This document shows, in pieces, positions 25,861-34,097 of a DNA stretch of 64,000 nucleotides. This DNA is from Paucimonas sp. (lineage in GTDB: Bacteria > Pseudomonadota > Gammaproteobacteria > Pseudomonadales > Pseudomonadaceae). The DNA is taken from positions 62,001-126,000 of the forward strand of contig JAIRVG010000060.1 in assembly GCA_031253995.1 (NCBI GenBank), read 5' to 3'. The notes under the pieces are model-generated. The model saw nothing but the letters and a program-made list of their open reading frames with translations. It searched no databases and was not told the origin of the DNA. The position numbers were made by a program, and so were the translations under genes. Each line of letters starts with the position of its first letter. Position 1 is the first letter of the stretch.

Positions 25861-27551
25861 GACGCTGCCTCGTCGGCAAGTTGTGGTTGATGGCTGTCCT
25901 GCCCGTCCCGCGCCGCAGCCAGGCCGGCGCGACGCCCGGAAAACACGCAGTCAGCCAGGGACAGGCCGCTGATATAGAGGTGCGAGGGAATACCCACGGC
26001 CGCACGGCCAGCGGCATACAGGCCGGGAACCGCTTGCGCTGCTTCATCCAGCACCGCCCCGCTGCTCTCGTCGACGCGCAGCCCGCCCAGGGTCAAGGCG
26101 CCCAACGGGAACAGCGGATTGCCCACGGAAATATCACAGGCATAGAACGGCCCCTGCTCCAGTGCTTGCCGCCCGCCCCGCGACTTGCCGAACGCATCAC
26201 CCGTCTCGCCCCGCGCCGCGGCGTTGTTGGCCTGCACCGCTTCACGCAATGCCTGGGGATTCATACCCGTCACTTGGGCCAGCTCATCGAGACTGCGCCC
26301 CTTGCGCACGTTGAACAGCATCAGGGCCAGCGCCGGCACGGTCTGGAACCACCAGTAGCCCTTGAACAGCGCCTCGCGCAGGGCTTTCCTGCGCAGCGGC
26401 CTGTCCAGCACCAGCCAGGCACGACCGCCCTGCTCTTCCATCAACGGTTGCCCGAGGGTCGCGCCATAGACTTCCTCGTTGCAGAACCGCCGGCCCTCGG
26501 TGTTGACCACGATGCCCTTGTGCCAACTGTACGGCGGGTTGATGAAACGCCAGGCCGAGACCCGTTCCAGCCGGTCGCTCGCGGCACCGACGCTGAGCCC
26601 CAGACGCAGGCCGCTGCCATCGCAACCGGTGGTCCCCACCTTGAAGTTGCGGCGGAATTTCGGCGCATGCCGGGCGATCATCTCGCGGTTGAAGATAAAG
26701 CCGCCGGTACTCAGGATCACCGCCTTGCTCGCCCGCACCAGCAGCGGTCGGGCGAAATCCGTCTCCAGTTGCGCGGCGCGCTGGCGCAAGCCGTCGCAGT
26801 AGCCGGGCGCAAAGTTCTGCAGTTTCTCGGCACGGGCAATCAGCTTGCGGTGCAGTTCAGCCTGTTGGCTACCCGGCGGCAGGCGCCAGAACTCGGCGCC
26901 GATCACCCTGCCTGCGGCATCCACCACCAGGCGTCTGGCTGCGGCCTGCAACAGCGGTCGCACCCCGGCCCGCAGGCAGGCGGCCTGCAGGTGGCTGTAC
27001 AGCACCGCCCCGCACTGGCCCTTGCCGACGGTGCGATGGCCGCGCGGTGCCGGTGGATTGTCGCCGCCGTAGAGCGGCACCAGTTCGTTGCCGGAGTAAT
27101 AGAGGTAGTAACCATCCTGCGGATAGGAGGTCTTGCCGCCCGGCGGCACTTCGTGGGAGTACGGCGCGCCATGGCTTTCCAGCCATTCCAGGTTGGCCAC
27201 GCTGTCGTTGCAGAAGCGCCGCAGGGTCGTGTCGCTGACCACGCCCTGGGTCTCGTGCTTGAGATAGTCGAACATCGCCTCGGGCGAGTCGCTATAACCG
27301 GCACGGCGCTGCTGGCGGGTACCGCCGCCGGCATAGACCACGCCACCGCTCCTGGCGCTGGCGCCACCGCCCATGAAGCGATCGGCCACCAGCACATCGG
27401 CACCGGCGGCCCGGGCTTCCAGGGCCGCGCAGGCACCCGCGGCGCCCCACCCGAGTACCAGCACCTCGCAGTACTGGTCCCACTGCCGGCCCTGCAGTTC
27501 GTCGCTGCGCAGCGGCGGCAGGATCGGCGTCACGCTGTCGCCCCGGCTCAT
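25857..27551 (-). CDS. KstD/TesI-type FAD-dependent steroid dehydrogenase
   Basis: A 564-residue flavoprotein of the fumarate reductase/KstD superfamily. It has an N-terminal dinucleotide motif VLGWGAAGACAALEARAAG (34-50), GGGASARSGGVVYAGGG, and C-terminal GLYAAGRAAVGIPSHLYISG followed by SLADCVFSGRRAG. It shares an ATGA overlap with the KstD gene upstream. In Comamonas, TesH (delta1) and TesI (delta4(5alpha)) dehydrogenases are adjacent, so this may be the delta4/5alpha-type enzyme or a second KstD. Reading further upstream to 28286 would run through the KstD gene in another frame and is rejected. Confidence 0.7.
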   Translation of the reverse strand: MSRGDSVTPILPPLRSDELQGRQWDQYCEVLVLGWGAAGACAALEARAAGADVLVADRFMGGGASARSGGVVYAGGGTRQQRRAGYSDSPEAMFDYLKHETQGVVSDTTLRRFCNDSVANLEWLESHGAPYSHEVPPGGKTSYPQDGYYLYYSGNELVPLYGGDNPPAPRGHRTVGKGQCGAVLYSHLQAACLRAGVRPLLQAAARRLVVDAAGRVIGAEFWRLPPGSQQAELHRKLIARAEKLQNFAPGYCDGLRQRAAQLETDFARPLLVRASKAVILSTGGFIFNREMIARHAPKFRRNFKVGTTGCDGSGLRLGLSVGAASDRLERVSAWRFINPPYSWHKGIVVNTEGRRFCNEEVYGATLGQPLMEEQGGRAWLVLDRPLRRKALREALFKGYWWFQTVPALALMLFNVRKGRSLDELAQVTGMNPQALREAVQANNAAARGETGDAFGKSRGGRQALEQGPFYACDISVGNPLFPLGALTLGGLRVDESSGAVLDEAAQAVPGLYAAGRAAVGIPSHLYISGLSLADCVFSGRRAGLAAARDGQDSHQPQLADEAAS

Positions 27552-29269
27552 GAGGCCTCCCCGGCGAGATGGTTCGCCGCCACGTAGCCGAAGGTCATCG
27601 CCGGGCCAAGGGTGCCGCCGGCACCGGGGTAGCTGGTGCCCATCACCGAGGCCGAGCAGTTGCCGATGGCGTACAGGCCGGGGATCGGCGTGCCGTCGGC
27701 GCGTACTACCTGGGCATGGGCGTTGGTCAGCAGGCCGCCCTTGGTGCCGATATCGCCGGCGTCCAGGCGCATGGCGTAGAACGGGCCCTTGCGCAGCGGC
27801 GCCAGGCACGGATTGGGCTTGATGTTGCAGTCGCCGTAGTAGCGGTCGAAGACGTTGCCGCCACGGTCGAAGTCGGCATCGACGCCCGTTCGCGCGTATT
27901 CGTTGACCTTGCCCGCGGTGTGCTCCAGGCCGGCGGCATCGACGCCGATCTGCGCGGCCAGGTCGGCCAGGGTGTCGGCCTTCCAGTACAGGCTGTTCAG
28001 CCATTCCTTGCGCAGGCGGCTGTCGGGCATGACCTGGGCCGGCATCAGCGGGCCCATGGCGTAGTTGAAACGGAAATGCGCGTCGAAGATCACCCAGGCC
28101 GGCACGCTGCGCCCGCCGCTCTGCTGGTTGTCGCGGTGCATGGCATCGACGAATTCCAGGTACGGCGCGGCCTCGTTGACGAAGCGCCGGCCCTGGCCGT
28201 TGACCACGATGGCGCCGGGGAAGGCGCGTTCGGCGAAGATCCCACGAGGCTTGTCCTCCCCCGGCACGGCGATGGTCGGCGCCCACCAGGCCCAGTCCAT
28301 CAGCGCGGTGGCGGCGCCTTCCTGCATGCCGGCGAGCAAGGCGGCGCCGGTGTTGTTGCCCGGAGGCGTGGCGCTCCAGTTCATCTGTGTCGGTTTGGGC
28401 AGGTATTGCTCGCGCAGGGCCTGGTTCTGTTCGAAGCCGCCACTGCCAAGGACCACGCCGAGGCGGGCCTGGATCGACATTTCCTGGCCATCGCGCACGA
28501 CCTTGACCCCGGCGACCTTGCCGTCCTGCATCAGCAGTTCACGGAAATCGGTGTTGAGCCATAGCGGTACGTCGCGGTCCATCAGCGAGCGGCGCAGGGC
28601 CGAGACCAGCGAGCTGCCGAGGGCGGCGCGGCGGTCGTACTTGCTCTTCCTGCGCCATTTGAAGTCCAGCTTGTAGCGCAGCATCAGGCCGAGGATCAGC
28701 CAGCGCCAGCCGAAGCTGCGGGCCATGGCCTTGTGCGCGTGGCGTGCGGTCCAGGCGATGCGGCCCATGAGCAGGGTCGAGGGCGACGGCTTGCGCAGGT
28801 TGTCCAGTTCCTCGCCGAGCAGGCTGGTGTCGAACAGTTCCGGGTCGAGGGTGCGCCCGCCGGGTAGCGCGCCGGGCAGGTGCGGGTAGTAATCCGGGTA
28901 CTTGGCGGCGACCGCGTAGCGCACGCGGCTGTTGCGGGTCAGCGCCTCGATCATCTTCGGCGCGTTGGCCAGGTAGGCGTCCAGGCGCGCGGGCTCGACG
29001 TGTTCGCCGGCGGCGGCCTGCAGGTAGCGGCGCGCCAGTTCCGGGCTGTCGTTGCCGCCCAGGCGGGTGAAATAGTGGTTGTTGGGAATCCAGATCCCGC
29101 CCCCGGAGATCGCCGAGGTGCCGCCGTACTTGTCGCTTTTTTCCACGATCAGGACCTGCAGACCGTGATCGGCGAGGAACACCGCCGAAGTCATCGCACC
29201 CGCGCCCGAGCCGACGACGATCACGTCGTAGCCGGGTTGAGACTGAACTTGAGCCGTCATTGTTGTCAT
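27548..29269 (-). CDS. kstD: 3-ketosteroid delta1-dehydrogenase (KstD/TesH)
   Basis: A 573-residue flavoprotein. It has the FAD motif VIVVGSGAGAMTSA (17-30), EKSDKYGGTSAISGGGIWIP, and the C-terminal KGGLLTNAHAQV followed by MGTSYPGAGGTLGPAMTFGY. That last block contains the conserved Tyr/Gly pair of KstD active sites. It introduces the C1-C2 double bond into 4-ene-3-oxosteroids, which sets up ring-B opening after 9alpha-hydroxylation. It is first in the operon, with the 18-bp steroid motif 75 bp upstream. ATGs at 29269 and 29260 are both possible; neither has a strong SD. Confidence 0.85.
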   Translation of the reverse strand: MTTMTAQVQSQPGYDVIVVGSGAGAMTSAVFLADHGLQVLIVEKSDKYGGTSAISGGGIWIPNNHYFTRLGGNDSPELARRYLQAAAGEHVEPARLDAYLANAPKMIEALTRNSRVRYAVAAKYPDYYPHLPGALPGGRTLDPELFDTSLLGEELDNLRKPSPSTLLMGRIAWTARHAHKAMARSFGWRWLILGLMLRYKLDFKWRRKSKYDRRAALGSSLVSALRRSLMDRDVPLWLNTDFRELLMQDGKVAGVKVVRDGQEMSIQARLGVVLGSGGFEQNQALREQYLPKPTQMNWSATPPGNNTGAALLAGMQEGAATALMDWAWWAPTIAVPGEDKPRGIFAERAFPGAIVVNGQGRRFVNEAAPYLEFVDAMHRDNQQSGGRSVPAWVIFDAHFRFNYAMGPLMPAQVMPDSRLRKEWLNSLYWKADTLADLAAQIGVDAAGLEHTAGKVNEYARTGVDADFDRGGNVFDRYYGDCNIKPNPCLAPLRKGPFYAMRLDAGDIGTKGGLLTNAHAQVVRADGTPIPGLYAIGNCSASVMGTSYPGAGGTLGPAMTFGYVAANHLAGEAS

Positions 29270-29344
29270 GCCATTAGCTGAGGTCAGGAAAACCGCCGGT
29301 CAGGGGGCGGTGGACCTCATCTTCGGGGGCTGGCGGGGTGGGTT

Positions 29345-29362
29345 CATCGTCAAAGCGGACTA
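29345..29362 (-). promoter_or_regulatory. Steroid-cluster 18-bp motif upstream of kstD
   Basis: Reads TAGTCCGCTTTGACGATG in gene orientation: left half exact, right half one mismatch. It lies 75 bp before the ATG, 11 bp (one helical turn) further than at the DUF1329 and hsaC genes. Confidence 0.6.
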
Positions 29363-29442
29363 GGCGGGAATGAGTTGTGCGTTGTTCCATGAGGGAAGCG
29401 AATCCGCGATCCGCTCGAAAGACCACCGCAGGACAGCGGCCC

Positions 29443-29470
29443 TTCCCGGCAGGATGCGCCTTGCCGGAAA
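29443..29470 (-). terminator. Hairpin downstream of the porin gene
   Basis: TTCCCGGCA (29443-29451) faces TTGCCGGAA (29461-29469) with one bulge, 29 bp beyond the porin stop. It is followed in porin orientation by no clear T-run, so this is only a probable terminator. Confidence 0.45.
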
Positions 29471-29498
29471 AGAGCCACTGCCCCGCGATGGGTGGGGT

Positions 29499-30680
29499 TC
29501 ACCAGGTGAGGACGGCACCCAATGCCAGGGTGTCGGTGTCTTCGTTCTGTGCGCTGCCTTCGTGGCCGTTGATCTCGAACTGGTTGTACTCGGCCACCAG
29601 CTTGAGGTTGTCGTTGATGGTGTGGAACAGGGCAATGCCACGGGTCTCGTAGTCGGCCCCGGTGTTCACCGCACCATTGCCGTCATCCTTGGTCTTGCCG
29701 TAGGACAAGGCCAGGCGGTTCTTGCCGAAGGTGTACGAGCCCTGCAGCAGGTAACCCTTGCTGTCCACCTCGCGCAGGGTCGCTTCCCCGGCGTTGTTGG
29801 TGAAGAACGGGTTGATGCCCTTGGCGGTGAAGCCCGAGCCGGTCAGGGAGAAGTCGCCCATCTTGGCCTGCACGCCATAGCCCAGGCCCTTGGACGTGAC
29901 GCTCTCGACGTTGTGATCGGTGTTGTCCGAGGTCTGGTAGCTGCCGTTGATCCAGCTGTAGATCTTCGCCCCGCCGAGGTCGAACTGGTAGGTGACCTCG
30001 CTCTCGGTGCGCGGGTTCTTCTGGTAGGCCTTGCCCACCGCGCTGTCATCGTTGGTGTCCACCGGGTCGAGGATACCCACGGCCACCCGCAGGCCATCCA
30101 TCACCGGGGTTCGGTAGGTGATCTGCGACGACGGGAACGGATAGGGGTAGCCGCTGCCGATATTGCCGAACGACACGCCACCACCGTCCACCAGGCCCAG
30201 GGTGTCGCTGACCTGGCCATAACCGGCCAGCAGTTCGTCGAGAAGGATGTTGGAGCGGGCGAACAGGCCGAAGTCCTTGCCGATCAGCACTTCACCCCAC
30301 TCGGGATTGGCCACGGTGCCGTAGAACTGCCGCACGTCGATGGCGGTGTCGGTGCCATTCTGCTCGCTGTCGTTGATCGTCACCCAGAACGACGCGCGGC
30401 CGCCGAGCTTGAGGTCGTCCATCTGCTTGGTCATGTTGAAGCCCAGGTAGTTGGGCAAGAAGCCCATCTTCACCCGGGACTGGCGACGGTCGTACTGGTC
30501 GCCGTCGCGATCGACGTCGCTGTTGACGTAGAAGGCGTTTATGTAGCCGTCGGTGGAAAAGGTCGTTTCATCCTTGTCGTACAGCATGATTTCCGCCTGG
30601 GCCAGCGGGACCAGCCCGACGGTGGCGAGGCCGGCCAACAACGGCAGGAAACGGGCATTGGCATTCTTATTCTTGTGCAT
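29499..30680 (-). CDS. Gram-negative porin (Porin_4 type)
   Basis: A 393-residue outer-membrane beta-barrel. It has a Sec signal with cleavage near VPLAQA|EIM (29/30), alternating amphipathic strands with Gly/Tyr/Asn, and a terminal TLALGAVLTW ending in an aromatic residue for BAM recognition. DGYINAFYVNSDVDRDGDQYDRRQSRVKMGF near the N-terminus is typical of general porins found beside aromatic and steroid genes. The ATG at 30680 follows GGAGA. It is divergent from the hydrolase/ACAD pair. It may admit steroid substrates or conjugates, but the cargo is unknown. Confidence 0.82.
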   Translation of the reverse strand: MHKNKNANARFLPLLAGLATVGLVPLAQAEIMLYDKDETTFSTDGYINAFYVNSDVDRDGDQYDRRQSRVKMGFLPNYLGFNMTKQMDDLKLGGRASFWVTINDSEQNGTDTAIDVRQFYGTVANPEWGEVLIGKDFGLFARSNILLDELLAGYGQVSDTLGLVDGGGVSFGNIGSGYPYPFPSSQITYRTPVMDGLRVAVGILDPVDTNDDSAVGKAYQKNPRTESEVTYQFDLGGAKIYSWINGSYQTSDNTDHNVESVTSKGLGYGVQAKMGDFSLTGSGFTAKGINPFFTNNAGEATLREVDSKGYLLQGSYTFGKNRLALSYGKTKDDGNGAVNTGADYETRGIALFHTINDNLKLVAEYNQFEINGHEGSAQNEDTDTLALGAVLTW

Positions 30681-30907
30681 GACGCTCTCCGCGAACGGTG
30701 GGGACGGTTGTCGGAGGCGATTATCGAAAGCCCGCGCGCCCTGCCCTACGCTGCCTTGGACGCAAACCCGGGCTGCTTTGGCCGGGGTGCGGGGCGCGGC
30801 AGCCCTGGGAACTAATCCCCTGTGCCTGCGGGTCACAAGGCTAAAGTGTCACGGACACGACCGAAGGTCGGGGTTGCCCATGCAAAAATGCAGATTGCCA
30901 CTGCGAT

Positions 30908-30929
30908 TTTGCCGATTGAGTTCGGCAAA
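30908..30929. promoter_or_regulatory. Inverted repeat TTTGCCGA-N6-TCGGCAAA, candidate operator
   Basis: Perfect 8-bp arms within the 340-bp gene-free region between the divergent porin and 3-hydroxyisobutyryl-CoA hydrolase genes, 91 bp before the hydrolase ATG. Arm length and spacing suit a TetR- or LacI-size dimer. No other feature is seen in this intergenic region and no steroid-type motif is present. Confidence 0.5.
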
Positions 30930-31020
30930 TTTGCACTGCTACGATCCGGGCGATCCTTGACCCTTAGTCCACGCCGCGATAATTCATGTGGAAAATCAAT
31001 AACAAAGCAGGGAGACAGCG

Positions 31021-32106
31021 ATGACCGCGCAAGCTCAAGCACCAGCCACTTCCGAAGCGGACAGCGCTCAGGTACGGGCCGACGTCCGCAACCATATCGG
31101 CCACCTCACCCTCAACCGCCCCGCCGGGCTCAACGCCCTGACCCTGCAGATGGTCCGCGACCTGCGGGTGCAGCTCGAAGCCTGGGCCATCGACCCGCAG
31201 ATCCATGCCGTGGTCCTGCGCGGCGAAGGCCCCAAGGGCTTCTGCGCCGGCGGCGATATCCGCTCGCTGTACGACAGCTACAAGAGCGGGGCCAGCCTGC
31301 ACCGGGACTTCTTCGTCGAGGAATACGACCTCGACCTGTTCATCCATCACTACCGCAAGCCCATCGTCGCCCTGATGGACGGCTTCTGCCTGGGCGGCGG
31401 CATGGGCCTGGCCCAGGGTGCCGAGCTGCGGGTAGTCACCGAGCGCAGTCGCCTGGCGATGCCGGAAGTGGGCATCGGCTACTTCCCGGATGTCGGCGGC
31501 AGCTACTTCCTGTCGCGCATTCCCGGCGAACTGGGCACCTACCTGGGCGTGACCGGGGTGCAGGTCCAGGCCGCCGATGCCCTGTATTGCGGCCTTGCCG
31601 ACTGGTACCTGGACAGCGACCGGCTGGCCGAGCTGGACCGCGACCTCGACCAGCTGAGCTGGGGCGAATACCCGCTCAAGGACCTGCAAGGCGCCCTCGC
31701 CCGCCTCGGCAGCCAGACCCTGGTCAACCCGCCGCTGGCCGAGCTGCGTCCGGCCATCGACCATTTCTTCGGCCTGCCGGATGTCGCCAGCATCCTCGAA
31801 CAACTGCGCAGCGTGACCGTGGCCGACAGTCATGAATGGGCACTGAAGACCGCCGACCTGATGGAAACCCGTTCGCCGCTGGCGATGGCCGTGACCCTGG
31901 AGCTGCTTCGTCGGGGCCGCCACCAGAACCTGGAAGACTGCTTCAGGATGGAGCTGCACCTGGACCAGCAATGGTTCGAGCACGGCGACCTGATGGAGGG
32001 CGTGCGCGCCCTGCTGATCGACAAGGACAAGCAGCCACGCTGGAATCCCGCCAGCGTCGCCGACCTCGACCGCCCGCGCGTCGAGCAATTCTTCGAAGGC
32101 CTCTGA
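31021..32106 (+). CDS. 3-hydroxyisobutyryl-CoA hydrolase-like crotonase
   Basis: A 361-residue crotonase longer than the hydratases in the window. It carries the HIBCH hallmarks FCAGGDIRSLYD (oxyanion hole 1), GFCLGGGMGLAQGAELRVVTE (hole 2) and AMPEVGIGYFPDVGGSYFLSRI, plus a C-terminal extension (LVNPPLAELRPAIDHFFG). The family hydrolyses 3-hydroxyisobutyryl-CoA in valine breakdown. It is 16 bp upstream of an isobutyryl-CoA dehydrogenase-like gene, the usual valine pairing. In this setting it may help with branched short-chain thioesters, but that is inference. Confidence 0.82.
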   Translation: MTAQAQAPATSEADSAQVRADVRNHIGHLTLNRPAGLNALTLQMVRDLRVQLEAWAIDPQIHAVVLRGEGPKGFCAGGDIRSLYDSYKSGASLHRDFFVEEYDLDLFIHHYRKPIVALMDGFCLGGGMGLAQGAELRVVTERSRLAMPEVGIGYFPDVGGSYFLSRIPGELGTYLGVTGVQVQAADALYCGLADWYLDSDRLAELDRDLDQLSWGEYPLKDLQGALARLGSQTLVNPPLAELRPAIDHFFGLPDVASILEQLRSVTVADSHEWALKTADLMETRSPLAMAVTLELLRRGRHQNLEDCFRMELHLDQQWFEHGDLMEGVRALLIDKDKQPRWNPASVADLDRPRVEQFFEGL

Positions 32107-32122
32107 GGGCTGGAGCACGCAC

Positions 32123-33274
32123 ATGCAAGACCTGGAACTGACTGAAGAACAGATCATGATCCGCGACATGGCCCGCGACTTCGCCCGAGGCGAGATCGCG
32201 CCCCATGCCCAGGCCTGGGAAAAGGCCGGCTGGATCGACAGCGCCGTGGTGGCGAAGATGGGCGAACTGGGCCTGCTGGGCATGGTGGTCCCGGAGGACT
32301 GGGGCGGCAGCTACACCGACTACGTCGCCTATGCCCTGGCCGTGGAAGAGATCGCCGCCGGCGATGGCGCCACCGGTGCGCTGATGAGCATCCACAACTC
32401 GGTGGGCTGCGGCCCGCTGCTGGCCTACGGCACCGCCGAACAGCAACAGGCCTGGCTACCGCGCCTGGCCAGCGGCGAGGTGATCGGCTGCTTCTGCCTG
32501 ACCGAGCCCCAGGCCGGCTCCGAGGCCCACAACCTGCGCACCCGTGCCGAACTCAAGGACGGCCACTGGGTGATCAACGGCGCCAAGCAGTTCGTCAGCA
32601 ATGCCAGGCGCGCCGGCCTGGCCATCGTCTTCGCGGTGACCGACCCGGATGCTGGCAAGAAGGGCATTTCGGCCTTCCTCGTGCCCACCGACAACCCCGG
32701 TTTCGTGGTCGATCGCAGCGAGCACAAGATGGGCATCCGCGCCTCCGACACCTGCGCGGTGACCCTGAACGACTGCCGGATTCCCGAAGCCAATATCCTC
32801 GGCGAACGCGGCAAGGGCCTGGCCATCGCCCTGTCCAACCTCGAAGGCGGACGCATTGGCATCGCCGCGCAAGCCCTGGGCATCGCCCGTGCGGCATTCG
32901 AGGCGGCACTGGTGTATTCCCGCGAGCGCATCCAGTTCGGCAAGCCGATCAACGAGCACCAGAGCATCGCCAACCTGCTGGCCGACATGCAGGTGCAGGT
33001 CAATGCCGCACGCCTGCTGATCCTCCACGCGGCGCGCCTGCGCACGGCGGGCAAGCCGTGCCTGAGCGAGGCCTCCCAGGCCAAGCTGTTCGCCTCGGAA
33101 ATGGCCGAGCGGGTGTGTTCCATGGCGATCCAGGTGCATGGTGGTTATGGCTACCTGGAGGATTACCCGGTGGAGAAGTACTACCGGGACGCGCGGATCA
33201 CCCAGATCTACGAAGGCTCGAGCGAAATCCAGCGGATGCTGATTGCGCGGGAGCTGAAGCACTATCCGTTGTAA
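32123..33274 (+). CDS. Acyl-CoA dehydrogenase, isobutyryl/short-chain type
   Basis: A 383-residue complete homotetramer-type ACAD: GCFCLTEPQAGSEAHNL, NGAKQFVSNARRAG and SIQVHGG-like AIQVHGGYGYLEDYPVEKYYRDARI. The catalytic Glu is in the C-terminal IYEGSSEIQRMLIA, as in short/medium-chain enzymes. This contrasts with the four split heteromeric ACADs of the window, which have lost that Glu. With the hydrolase immediately upstream it forms a valine/isobutyrate-type pair. It is not obviously steroid-specific despite lying inside the cluster. Confidence 0.85.
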   Translation: MQDLELTEEQIMIRDMARDFARGEIAPHAQAWEKAGWIDSAVVAKMGELGLLGMVVPEDWGGSYTDYVAYALAVEEIAAGDGATGALMSIHNSVGCGPLLAYGTAEQQQAWLPRLASGEVIGCFCLTEPQAGSEAHNLRTRAELKDGHWVINGAKQFVSNARRAGLAIVFAVTDPDAGKKGISAFLVPTDNPGFVVDRSEHKMGIRASDTCAVTLNDCRIPEANILGERGKGLAIALSNLEGGRIGIAAQALGIARAAFEAALVYSRERIQFGKPINEHQSIANLLADMQVQVNAARLLILHAARLRTAGKPCLSEASQAKLFASEMAERVCSMAIQVHGGYGYLEDYPVEKYYRDARITQIYEGSSEIQRMLIARELKHYPL

Positions 33275-33319
33275 CGGGAGCGGGCCTGCACAGCAGGCCC
33301 GCCTTGCTACTCGTCGCGA

Positions 33320-33931
33320 TTACTTCACCAGCGTCAGCTGTGCCTTGCCGGTGGCGCCTGCGCCAGTCAACAGCACATCAGTCTGGCCGGCCTGAGCCGC
33401 GGAGCTGACAAGGATGATCCTGTCCGCTACTTCCACGCCTTCTAGCGGCGGATCCAGGTCGACGTGCGCGTTGACCTCGGAGTTTGGCAGCTGAATGCCG
33501 TTGGCATCCCAGAAATTGCCGGCCGTCGCCACCACTTCCGGGCCATCGCCAGCCGCAGGAATCTGGACCTGGTCGGTAGGAATCAGGCGCATGTCCACCC
33601 GTTCCGCCTGCATGTTGCCGGTGTCGTAGAGGGTCAGGGTCTGGCTCGCCTCGGACAGATCGGTGGTCGCCGTGACCAGGACTTTCGCCGGCCAGGTGCC
33701 ACGGTAGTTGCGGATGAATGCGTTGTTGATGATCAACTGGCGCTCGACGAGAACGAGACCAACGAAAGGCCCGCTGACACCGTTGATGGTGAAGGACAGC
33801 CTGACCATTACCTCTTCGTCGGTGGTGACGGTAATGTGAATCCGATGATCGTCGAGATCCTGCAATGGCGGGTACATGTCGTACAGGGACAGTTCGATTG
33901 CCAGGCCGTCCCGGGCTGATTTGTCGTTCAT
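33320..33931 (-). CDS. Beta-rich protein with a single copy of the '(L/I)ELxxxDxYPPL' repeat
   Basis: A 203-residue protein of no recognised family. It begins LAIELSLYDMYPPLQD and contains GTWPAKVLVTATTDLSEASQTLTLYDTG. The same blocks occur twice in the 409-residue protein at 52.5-53.7 kb (LELSRHDLYPPL, LELPRYDLYPPL, WPAKLLLKA), so this is a one-repeat paralogue. Alternating hydrophobic and Gly/Pro-Asp patterns suggest a beta-sandwich. There is no signal peptide. It converges on the ACAD gene and stands alone. Function unknown, possibly linked to the M66-like proteins that accompany its paralogue. Confidence 0.6.
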   Translation of the reverse strand: MNDKSARDGLAIELSLYDMYPPLQDLDDHRIHITVTTDEEVMVRLSFTINGVSGPFVGLVLVERQLIINNAFIRNYRGTWPAKVLVTATTDLSEASQTLTLYDTGNMQAERVDMRLIPTDQVQIPAAGDGPEVVATAGNFWDANGIQLPNSEVNAHVDLDPPLEGVEVADRIILVSSAAQAGQTDVLLTGAGATGKAQLTLVK

Positions 33932-34012
33932 GGTGTGTTTCTCCTGTTGTTCGGTAGCCTTCCTGCGTCAGTGCAGGGACGCTTCGATTCAAACAGCAGG
34001 GTGGAAATGCAA

Positions 34013-34032
34013 CAACTGACAGAAATGACAGG
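34013..34032. promoter_or_regulatory. Shared upstream element CAACTGACAGAAATGACAGG
   Basis: Located 81 bp before the single-repeat protein ATG. A copy with two mismatches lies 79 bp before the paralogous two-repeat protein (53788-53807), and a weaker copy in the 48.1-kb intergenic region. The near-equal spacing supports a promoter or operator rather than chance. Confidence 0.5.
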
Positions 34033-34075
34033 TGCGCCTTGAGGGCGCTGCAAGGCTCAAGGCGGGCACCTGTCA
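34027..34075. terminator. Long imperfect hairpin between SDR stop and single-repeat gene
   Basis: GACAGGTGCGCCTTGAG is complementary, with a small bulge, to CTCAAGGCGGGCACCTGTC; the loop is about 12 nt. It lies 22 bp past the stop of the HIP operon SDR gene, a likely terminator for that operon. No T-run is seen. Confidence 0.55.
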
Positions 34076-34097
34076 GCCCTTCAGAGCAATAACCCCC

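Noticed and set aside
25857..28286. An 809-residue version of the second flavoprotein
   Set aside because: The added N-terminus is a shadow of kstD. The ATG at 27551 gives the correct dinucleotide-binding start and an ATGA overlap.
32123..33274. Fifth steroid-type ACAD
   Set aside because: It has its own C-terminal YEG catalytic Glu, no Glu-less partner, and is paired with a 3-hydroxyisobutyryl-CoA hydrolase, so a valine-type role is more likely.
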